From Pseudomonadota bacterium (GTDB lineage Bacteria; Pseudomonadota; Gammaproteobacteria; Xanthomonadales; Xanthomonadaceae), in assembly GCA_023395465.1 (NCBI GenBank), contig JAEWZE010000164.1:1-12834 (forward strand): a stretch of 12,834 nt of DNA. Reading direction: 5' to 3'. How positions within the stretch are numbered: the first letter of the stretch is position 1; every line of letters begins with the position of its first letter. A program made the position numbers and the translations under genes. The notes beneath the pieces were generated by a model. It was given only the letters and a program-made list of their open reading frames with translations, was not told the origin of the DNA and made no database searches. Shown here piece by piece: positions 1-5,626 of this stretch.

Positions 1-1943
1 TAGTCGTGCTTCTTCAGGTTGTCGTAGGGCGAGTACGACAGCATGTAGTTGTAGCTCTCCACGCTGGTTTCGGGGTTGCCCCACTGGTCGTACTCGTTGG
101 TGGTCAGCGGGATGCTGGCGTCGAGCATCGTCGTCACCACGTCCACGAACGGCACCTGCGACAGGATCACCCGGTAATCCTGCGGCGCCATGTTCGAGAT
201 CGCGCCCATCAGCAGGCCGCCGGCGCTGCCGCCCATCGCCGCGACGCGATCCTTCGCCACGTACTTGTTCTCGACCAGCCAGCGGGTGACGTCGATGAAG
301 TCGTTGAAGGTGTTGACCTTGTTGAACATCTTGCCGTCGTCGTACCAGGCACGGCCCATCTCCTGGCCACCGCGGATGTGCGCCAGCGCATAGACCATGC
401 CGCGGTCGAGCAGGCTGATGATGGCCGAATTGAAGCCCGGATCCATCGAGAGGCCATAGCTGCCGTAGGCGTACTGCAGCATCGCCGCCGTGCCGTCGCG
501 CTTGAAATCCTTGCGGTAGACCAGCGACACCGGGATGCGCACCTTGCCGTCGCGCGAAGGCACCCACACGCGCTCGGTGGCGTAATTGTCCTGATCGTAG
601 CCGGGCACCGGCTGCTGCTTCAGTTCGCGACGTTCGCCGGTCTTCACGTTGAACTCGTAGGTGATCGCCGGCGTGGTCATCGAGGTATAGCCGTAACTCA
701 GCCAGTCGGTGTCGGCCTCCGGATTAGCCGAAAGGCCCATCGAATAGGCGCTCTCGTCGGCCTTGACGTACTCCTGCGAGCCGTCGGCCTTGAGGATGCG
801 CACGCGCTCCAGGCCTTCGGACCGCTCGGCCACCGCGGTGAAGCCGTCGAACAGGTCGACGTCCTCGATGTAGACCGCGTCGTCATGCGCAATCCAGTCC
901 TTCCAGTCCTTGCGCGAGGTCGCGCCATCGGCGGCGGTGACCACCTTGAAGTTGGTGGCACCGGCATCGTTGGTGCGGATCACCCAGCGCCCGCCGTGGT
1001 GGGCGGCGTCGTACTCGACATCGCGCGCACGCGGCGCCAGCACGGTGAACACGCCGGGGTTCGCCGCCGGGGTGTACAGCAACTCGCTGGACACCGTGCT
1101 GGACAGGCCGATGGTCAGGTACTTGTCGTCGCGCGAACGGCCCACGCCCATGTAGAAGGTGTCGTCCTTCTCCTCGTAGACGATGGGATCGTCCTTGGCA
1201 TCGCCGCCGAGCACGTGCTTCTTGACCCAGGTGGTCAGCAGCGTCTCCGGATGGTTGACCACGTAGAACAGGGTCTTGCCGTCGTCGGCCCAGACCGCGT
1301 CGCCGCTGGTGCCGGGGATGCTGCCCGGCAGGTCCTTGCCGGTTTCAAGATCACGGAAACGCAGCGTGTACTGGCGGCGCCCGTTGGTGTCGTCGGCCCA
1401 GGCCATCACCTTGCCGTCCTGGGTGATCGCGACCGGGCTGGCCGCGTAGTAATCGTGACCTTCGGCCAGCCGGTTGACGTCCAGCAGCACCTGTTCGGCG
1501 GCGAAGTCGCCGGCTGCGTTGGCCTGCTGGATCGACAGCGCATCGACGCCCGCGCTGTCCTTCCGGCGGGCATGGATCGGATAGTCCTTGCCCTGCTCGA
1601 AACGGCTGTAATACCACCAGCCCCGGTCGCGGTAAGGCACCGAGGCGTCATCCTGCTTGATGCGAGAGACGATCTCGTCGTAGATGCGATCCTCGACCGG
1701 CTTGAGCGGCTTCATCATCGCGTCGACGTAGGCGTTCTCCGCCTTGAGGTAGTCGAGCATCTCCTTCGACTCGCGCTTGTCGTCGCGCAGCCAGTAGTAC
1801 TCGTCCTGGCGCTCGGCCCCGTGCGGCGCCTTGACCACATGCGGCTTCTTGGCGATGTCGGGGGGCGTGGGCAGGTCGGCGGCGTGGGCGGTGGTCAGCG
1901 TCATGGCGAGTGCAAGCGCAACGGCGAAGGGATTGGGGTTCAT
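1..1943 (-). CDS. ptrB: Oligopeptidase B (S9A serine peptidase), exported, 3' end cut by window edge
   Basis: Oligopeptidase B cleaves short peptides after Arg or Lys. 647 codons are visible; reading runs off the left edge after LKKHD, so about 50-70 C-terminal residues, including the catalytic Asp and His, lie outside (E. coli PtrB is about 686 aa). The N-terminus looks like a signal peptide, with hydrophobic residues 6-18 and an AHA|A cleavage site after residue 21. This suggests a periplasmic or secreted enzyme, unlike cytosolic E. coli PtrB. Family marks: YYWLRDDKR near residue 48, a beta-propeller in the middle, and GGSAGG with nucleophile Ser573. E617 and D619 in EYDQWGNP fall 44 and 46 residues after the Ser, the spacing of the two P1-Arg-binding Glu residues described in Salmonella OpdB; the second is Asp here. 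The ATG at 1943 is preceded by AGAGGAAA at 6 nt. The gene lies 55 nt downstream of another S9 peptidase, with a hairpin between them. Confidence 0.95.
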   Translation of the reverse strand, partial: MNPNPFAVALALAMTLTTAHAADLPTPPDIAKKPHVVKAPHGAERQDEYYWLRDDKRESKEMLDYLKAENAYVDAMMKPLKPVEDRIYDEIVSRIKQDDASVPYRDRGWWYYSRFEQGKDYPIHARRKDSAGVDALSIQQANAAGDFAAEQVLLDVNRLAEGHDYYAASPVAITQDGKVMAWADDTNGRRQYTLRFRDLETGKDLPGSIPGTSGDAVWADDGKTLFYVVNHPETLLTTWVKKHVLGGDAKDDPIVYEEKDDTFYMGVGRSRDDKYLTIGLSSTVSSELLYTPAANPGVFTVLAPRARDVEYDAAHHGGRWVIRTNDAGATNFKVVTAADGATSRKDWKDWIAHDDAVYIEDVDLFDGFTAVAERSEGLERVRILKADGSQEYVKADESAYSMGLSANPEADTDWLSYGYTSMTTPAITYEFNVKTGERRELKQQPVPGYDQDNYATERVWVPSRDGKVRIPVSLVYRKDFKRDGTAAMLQYAYGSYGLSMDPGFNSAIISLLDRGMVYALAHIRGGQEMGRAWYDDGKMFNKVNTFNDFIDVTRWLVENKYVAKDRVAAMGGSAGGLLMGAISNMAPQDYRVILSQVPFVDVVTTMLDASIPLTTNEYDQWGNPETSVESYNYMLSYSPYDNLKKHD

Positions 1944-1949
1944 ATGCGG

Positions 1950-1957
1950 TTTCCTCT
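1950..1957 (-). promoter_or_regulatory. Ribosome binding site of ptrB
   Basis: Read on the minus strand this is AGAGGAAA, 6 nt before the ATG at 1943. It is a strong Shine-Dalgarno match and fixes the start that includes the signal peptide. Confidence 0.75.
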
Positions 1958-1969
1958 GGGGGAATGCAA

Positions 1970-1990
1970 ACGCCCCGCATGGCGGGGCGT
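1970..1990 (-). terminator. Hairpin terminator or attenuator between the two S9 peptidase genes
   Basis: ACGCCCCGC, a 3-nt loop and GCGGGGCGT form a perfect 9-bp, GC-rich inverted repeat. It starts 8 bases past the prolyl oligopeptidase stop. On the minus strand the right arm runs into TTTGCATT, a weak T-tract, so it fits an intrinsic terminator for the upstream gene better than a plus-strand one. It ends 12 nt before the ptrB ribosome binding site, so any ptrB promoter would have to lie in or upstream of it. Partial termination, reducing ptrB relative to the first gene, is an equally good reading. Confidence 0.6.
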
Positions 1991-1998
1991 CGCGTCGA

Positions 1999-4116
1999 TC
2001 ACTTGGTCAGCTGTTGCCACAGGAAGGTGAACGCCAACGCATTCATGTGCGCGCGCTGTGCGTTGTTGGCCGCGCCGCCGTGCCCGCCCTCGATGTTCTC
2101 GTAGTAGCGCACGTCCTTCCCGGCCGCCTCCATCAGCGCCATCATCTTGCGCGCATGGCCCGGGTGGACACGGTCATCGCGGGTGGAAGTGGTGAACAGG
2201 GTCGGCGGGTAGGTCTTGCCGGCATCGAACAGGTGGTAGGGCGAGAAGGTGCGGATGAACTGCCACTGCTCCGGCTTGTCCGGGTCGCCGTACTCGGCCA
2301 TCCACGAGGCACCCGCCAGCAGCTGGTTGTAGCGGCGCATGTCGAGCAGCGGCACCTGCACCACCACCGCGCCGAACAGTTCCGGGTACTGGGTCAGCAT
2401 GTTGCCCATCAGCAGGCCGCCATTGCTGCCGCCCTGGGTACCGAGGCGCCTGGGCGAGGTGATCTTCCGCGCGATCAGGTCCTGCGCGACCGCGGCGAAG
2501 TCCTCATAGGCCTTGTGGCGGTTCTGCTGGAGCGCGGCGCGATGCCAGCGCGGGCCGTACTCGCCGCCACCACGGATGTTGGCGACCACGTACACGCCGC
2601 CCTTCTCCAGCCAGCCCTTGCCGATGCCCCCGGAATAGCCCGGCGTCAGCGAGATCTCGAAGCCGCCGTAGCCGTACAGCAGCGTCGGGTTCTCGCCATC
2701 GAGCTTCATGTCCTTGCGATGGACGATGAAGTAGGGAACCTTGGTGCCATCCTTGCTGGTGGCAAAATGCTGCTCGACCACCTGGTTGGAGGCATCGAAG
2801 AAGGTCGGCATGGTCTTCAGCACTTCCGGCGCCTTGCCCACTTCGGCCAGTGACAGCGTGGTCGGCGTGGTGTAGCCGGACACCGTCATCCACAGCGCAT
2901 CGGATTCGTCGCTGTCCACCGCGCCCACGCCCACGGTGCCGATCTCCGGCGCCCCGATGAACTCCGAACGCTTCCAGCCATCCGCGCCCGGGGTCAGCAC
3001 GCTGAGCCGGTTCTTGACGTCTTCCAGCACGTTGAGGACGACGTGGTTCTTGGTCCAGGTCGCGCCGGCCAGCGACGTGCGCTCGGTCGGCTCGAACAGC
3101 ACCGTGATGTCACGCTTGCCGGCCATCCAGCCATCGAAATCAGCGACGAGGTAGCTGCCGCCCTTGTAGGTCTTGCCGCCGACCGTCCAGTCCTCACGCG
3201 GCTGCAGGGTGAGCCACTGGCGGACCACGCCCTTCTCGACCGAGTTGGGCACGTCGATCTTGCGCAGCGTGCCGTCCTTGCCGCGCAGGTAGAGCTCGTT
3301 GTTGTAGAAGGCGATGGTGTTGCTGACGAAGTCACGCTCATAGCCCGGCGTGTCATCGTGCATCGCGGCGATGTACATGTCGGTCGCCTTGCCTTCGTAC
3401 ACGGTCTGCGCGGCCGACAGCGGCGTACCGCGCCTCCACAGCTTGGCGATGCGCGGATAACCCGAGGTCGTCAGGCTGCCATCACCGAAATCGGTGTAGA
3501 CGAAGACGTTGTCCTGGTCGATCCAGCTCATGCCGCCCTTCGCTTCCGGACGGAAGTACCCATCCTGCACCCAGCTGCGGGTGCCCAGGTCGAATTCGCG
3601 GGTGACGTCGGCATCGGCGCCGCCGCGCGAGAGCGCGATCAGGCAACGCGTGTACGTCGGGCGCAGGCATTGCGCGCCATGCCAGACCCAGTTCTCGTTC
3701 TCGGCCTTGTTGAGCGCGTCGATGTCGAGCACCGTTTCCCACTTCGGGTTCGGCTTGCGGTACTCGGCCAGCGTGGTGCGGCGCCAGATGCCGCGCGGGT
3801 TGGCCTTGTCCTGCCAGAAGTTGTAGTACCAGTCACCCTGCTTGTAGACGCCGGGGATCTTGGCGTCGGAATCGAGGATGGCGAGGATCTCGGCCTCAAG
3901 CTTCTTGAACTCCGGCGTGCTGGCCAGCTCGGCTTCGGCCTTGGCGTTGCGCTCGCGCACCCAGGCCAGCTGCTTCTCGCCCCCGACGTCCTCCAGCCAC
4001 TGGTGGGGATCGGCGGGTGCTTGGGACATGGTGGTTTCCTGCGATTGCGGGGCGGCGATGGCCTGGCCGGCGGCGAGGATGGCCGCTGCGCCGACCAACC
4101 GGATCAGCTTGGACAT
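1999..4116 (-). CDS. Prolyl oligopeptidase-type S9 serine peptidase, exported
   Basis: This 705-residue enzyme cuts short proline-containing peptides after Pro. The full catalytic set is visible: nucleophile Ser564 in GGSNGG, Asp647 in DDRV, His679 in GGHGG, and Tyr483 in YGYGG at the oxyanion position. Trp605 (GASWMAEYG) lies 41 residues after the Ser, as does the proline-stacking Trp595 of porcine enzyme (Ser554), and Arg649 matches its Arg643. A beta-propeller fills roughly residues 75-430 and the hydrolase domain follows. Residues 1-21 look like a signal peptide (KLIR, hydrophobic core, AIA|A). I chose ATG at 4116; an in-frame GTG at 4128 lacks a ribosome binding site. Met30 (ATG at 4029) has a better one and could start a cytosolic form. 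ptrB follows after a hairpin. Some S9 members with this architecture are broad acylaminoacyl- or oligopeptidases, so exact specificity is inferred. Confidence 0.93.
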   Translation of the reverse strand: MSKLIRLVGAAAILAAGQAIAAPQSQETTMSQAPADPHQWLEDVGGEKQLAWVRERNAKAEAELASTPEFKKLEAEILAILDSDAKIPGVYKQGDWYYNFWQDKANPRGIWRRTTLAEYRKPNPKWETVLDIDALNKAENENWVWHGAQCLRPTYTRCLIALSRGGADADVTREFDLGTRSWVQDGYFRPEAKGGMSWIDQDNVFVYTDFGDGSLTTSGYPRIAKLWRRGTPLSAAQTVYEGKATDMYIAAMHDDTPGYERDFVSNTIAFYNNELYLRGKDGTLRKIDVPNSVEKGVVRQWLTLQPREDWTVGGKTYKGGSYLVADFDGWMAGKRDITVLFEPTERTSLAGATWTKNHVVLNVLEDVKNRLSVLTPGADGWKRSEFIGAPEIGTVGVGAVDSDESDALWMTVSGYTTPTTLSLAEVGKAPEVLKTMPTFFDASNQVVEQHFATSKDGTKVPYFIVHRKDMKLDGENPTLLYGYGGFEISLTPGYSGGIGKGWLEKGGVYVVANIRGGGEYGPRWHRAALQQNRHKAYEDFAAVAQDLIARKITSPRRLGTQGGSNGGLLMGNMLTQYPELFGAVVVQVPLLDMRRYNQLLAGASWMAEYGDPDKPEQWQFIRTFSPYHLFDAGKTYPPTLFTTSTRDDRVHPGHARKMMALMEAAGKDVRYYENIEGGHGGAANNAQRAHMNALAFTFLWQQLTK
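4035..4040 (-). promoter_or_regulatory. Internal ribosome binding site before Met30 of the prolyl oligopeptidase
   Basis: AGGAAA on the minus strand sits 5 nt before an in-frame ATG at 4029. It is a clearly better match than the sequence before the upstream ATG (TGGAACCACGC). Translation from here would remove exactly the signal peptide and start at MSQAPADPHQWL, the start of the family's conserved region. Confidence 0.45.
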
Positions 4117-4125
4117 GCGTGGTTC

Positions 4126-4159
4126 CACGTGGGGAAGGTGTCCCGCACGCTAACACGTG
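4126..4159. promoter_or_regulatory. Paired CACGTG palindromes upstream of the prolyl oligopeptidase gene
   Basis: Two CACGTG hexamers, at 4126-4131 and 4154-4159, lie 28 bp apart within the 81-bp upstream region. The second is in an inverted repeat, GCACG-6 nt-CGTGC (4145-4160). The first is in the 8-bp palindrome CCACGTGG and touches the weak ribosome binding site of Met1. This could be an operator, but short palindromes are frequent at this GC content and I recognise no specific regulator. Confidence 0.2.
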
Positions 4160-4167
4160 CCTCAATA

Positions 4168-4182
4168 CCGGCCCCGGGCCGG
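4168..4182 (-). terminator. Possible terminator of the small membrane protein gene
   Basis: CCGGCC, a 3-nt loop and GGCCGG form a compact hairpin 15 bases past the stop codon at 4198. On the minus strand it is followed by TATTGAGG, only a token T-tract. The stem is short but all G/C. It lies in the region that should also hold the prolyl oligopeptidase promoter. Confidence 0.35.
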
Positions 4183-4197
4183 AAGTCATGCCCGCAG

Positions 4198-4506
4198 TCA
4201 GGCCGTCGGATGCTGCCTGAGCGGCCCCGCATTCAGGCGCGATGGCCGGCGACGGCGCGCCTGCACCGGGGGCAGGCGGCGGCGCCCGCGTACCGGCACC
4301 GGCTTCTGGTCGGCCCCCTGCAGCGCCAGCAAGCCTCGCCGCCCGAGCCAAGCCGAGAGCGGCAAGCCCACCAGCCACAGCGGCAGCCAGCCGAAGACGG
4401 TCTGCGCCTGAGCGAACGGCAACAGCAGCGCAAACGCCGCGCCGGCGATGACCGCCTGCAGCAGCCAGCGGTCGAGCATGTCGATGGGACGGAAAGGACG
4501 TTGCAT
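4198..4506 (-). CDS. Small two-helix membrane protein, function unknown
   Basis: This 102-residue protein has two hydrophobic segments, about residues 13-33 and 37-56, joined by a very short AQTV turn, followed by an Arg-rich, non-hydrophobic tail (R74-R90) probably on the cytoplasmic side. It reads as a genuine gene: AGGAG sits 7 nt before the ATG at 4506, and the core (FGWLPLWLVGLPLSAWL) has membrane-protein character. I recall similar short hypothetical proteins in xanthomonads but cannot confirm homology here. It lies 63 nt downstream of the WYL regulator on the same strand and may be co-transcribed with it. Function is not inferable. The Arg-rich tail could partly be compositional drift. 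Confidence 0.75.
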   Translation of the reverse strand: MQRPFRPIDMLDRWLLQAVIAGAAFALLLPFAQAQTVFGWLPLWLVGLPLSAWLGRRGLLALQGADQKPVPVRGRRRLPPVQARRRRPSRLNAGPLRQHPTA

Positions 4507-4513
4507 GGCGGCG

Positions 4514-4518
4514 CTCCT
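4514..4518 (-). promoter_or_regulatory. Ribosome binding site of the small membrane protein
   Basis: AGGAG on the minus strand, 7 nt before ATG at 4506. This near-consensus site is the main argument that the 102-codon frame is translated. Confidence 0.7.
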
Positions 4519-4569
4519 AGGATCGTGGAGAGCCAGCCTGCGCCGCCGTCATCTCACGGGCTGCGACCT

Positions 4570-5535
4570 TCAGTCGTAGTTGGAGCGCGCGAGGTCCAGC
4601 AGGCTGCGCGCCTGCGCACGCAGCGAGGCCGGCTCGACGATCTCGGCATCCGCCCCGTAGTGCAGCACGTCCATCAGCAGTTCGCGTCCGGCGCTGTAGG
4701 GCACCTTCAGCTCGTAGCGGCCATCGGCCAGGAAGCGGCCCTGCTGGCGCGAATGCCAGCGCTCGTCCGCCACCCAGCGCGCCGCCTTGGCGCTGAACAC
4801 GATGGTGGCCCAGCCCTTCGGCTCGCCGGAGAAGATGCCGTAGCTGCCGGCCAGGTGCTGGTCGAGCGCCGCCTCGTCCACGTCGCGCGCGGCTTCCTTG
4901 TCCAGCCGTGCGCCACTGATGCGGTCCACCGAGAAGCTGCGCAGCGCCTCGCGGTCGTGGTCCCAGACATCAAGGTACCAATTGTCGCGGTAATGGGTGA
5001 TGCGCTGCGGCGACACCACCCGCCGGGTCTTCTCGTCGGTGGACCGGGCGCGATACTCGAAGGCCAGCTGGCGTCGCTCCAGCACGCCCGAGGCCACGGT
5101 GCGGAAGCTCGCCTCGTCCAGCTTGCGGGTGCGATGAGGGATCACCCGCACGCGTTCGACCGGCCAGCGCTTGCCACCGGCCTGCTCCGCCAGCAGCGCT
5201 TCCACCCGCTGCTGCAGCGGTGCCATCGCCTGCGACAGCACCCCGCCGCCGGTGCGCGAAAGCAGCTGCTGCGCGGCCAGCAGCGCATGCAGTTCCTCCG
5301 ACGACAGCCACAGGCCGGGCAGTTCGAAACGGTCGGATTCGTTCGGGTCGTAGCGGAAGCCGGCTTCGCCATCGCCCACGATCGGCGCCATCAGTCCATC
5401 GCGCAGGAAGGCGAGATCGCGATAGACGGTCGCCCGCGAACACGCCAGTTCATCCTGCAGGCGCTTCACGTTCACGGGATAGCGTGCGCCCTTGAGGATG
5501 CGGTGCAGCGCGGTGATGCGTTCGTAGCGGTCCAT
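4570..5535 (-). CDS. YafY-type helix-turn-helix / WYL-domain transcriptional regulator
   Basis: This is a 321-residue DNA-binding regulator. Residues about 1-60 form the DeoR-type winged helix-turn-helix, with recognition-helix region CSRATVYRDLAFLRD (32-46). Residues about 140-210 are the WYL domain, with the name-giving W186-Y187-L188 in DNWYLDVWDHD and the FSVDRI strand after it. Residues about 240-315 fit the C-terminal WCX extension. WYL domains are known to sense ligands, in some cases nucleic acids or nucleotides, and may make the protein an activator or repressor. The target is unknown; the divergently transcribed SLC13 transporter is the obvious candidate. The ATG at 5535 gives the conserved MDRYERI start but has no Shine-Dalgarno; CATAAT lies 6 nt before it, suggesting leaderless expression. 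Length and domain order are typical and nothing looks damaged. Confidence 0.92.
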   Translation of the reverse strand: MDRYERITALHRILKGARYPVNVKRLQDELACSRATVYRDLAFLRDGLMAPIVGDGEAGFRYDPNESDRFELPGLWLSSEELHALLAAQQLLSRTGGGVLSQAMAPLQQRVEALLAEQAGGKRWPVERVRVIPHRTRKLDEASFRTVASGVLERRQLAFEYRARSTDEKTRRVVSPQRITHYRDNWYLDVWDHDREALRSFSVDRISGARLDKEAARDVDEAALDQHLAGSYGIFSGEPKGWATIVFSAKAARWVADERWHSRQQGRFLADGRYELKVPYSAGRELLMDVLHYGADAEIVEPASLRAQARSLLDLARSNYD

Positions 5536-5626
5536 GGCCGCATTATGCCGCCGCCATGCCGTGATGGCGCTGCGTTCACCGGGGCGTCAGCTAGGCTGTC
5601 GAGATGAATACGACCGAGGGAGCTCA
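5536..5626. promoter_or_regulatory. Divergent intergenic region, WYL regulator / SLC13 transporter
   Basis: These 91 bases must hold the control elements of both genes. On the minus strand CATAAT (5542-5547) sits 6 nt before the regulator ATG, the spacing expected if transcription starts at the A of the ATG; no good -35 is visible at 16-18 bp. On the plus strand TAGGCT (5592-5597) is a weak -10 candidate, also without a clear -35. A short ORF, MNTTEGAQ, runs 5604-5630 and its TGA overlaps the transporter ATG. I see no convincing dyad operator. Confidence 0.4.
5616..5622 (+). promoter_or_regulatory. Ribosome binding site of the SLC13 transporter
   Basis: GAGGGAG lies 4 nt before the ATG at 5627. 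It selects this start over the longer open frame reaching back to 5534, which would overlap the regulator start and has no membrane-protein character. Confidence 0.7.

Noticed and set aside
6..2030. 674-codon plus-strand open frame antisense to ptrB
   Set aside because: Rich in His/Val/Arg/Gly with no domain pattern; it mirrors ptrB codons in GC-biased DNA, while the minus frame has signal peptide, catalytic motif and ribosome binding site.
3043..5607. 854-codon plus-strand open frame spanning three genes
   Set aside because: Crosses the prolyl oligopeptidase, the small gene, the regulator and their intergenic gaps without any recognisable fold; an absence of stop codons due to GC content.
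5534..5626. N-terminal extension of the transporter to 5534
   Set aside because: Overlaps the regulator start, lacks a suitable start codon context and adds Arg-rich sequence before a clear GAGGGAG-ATG.
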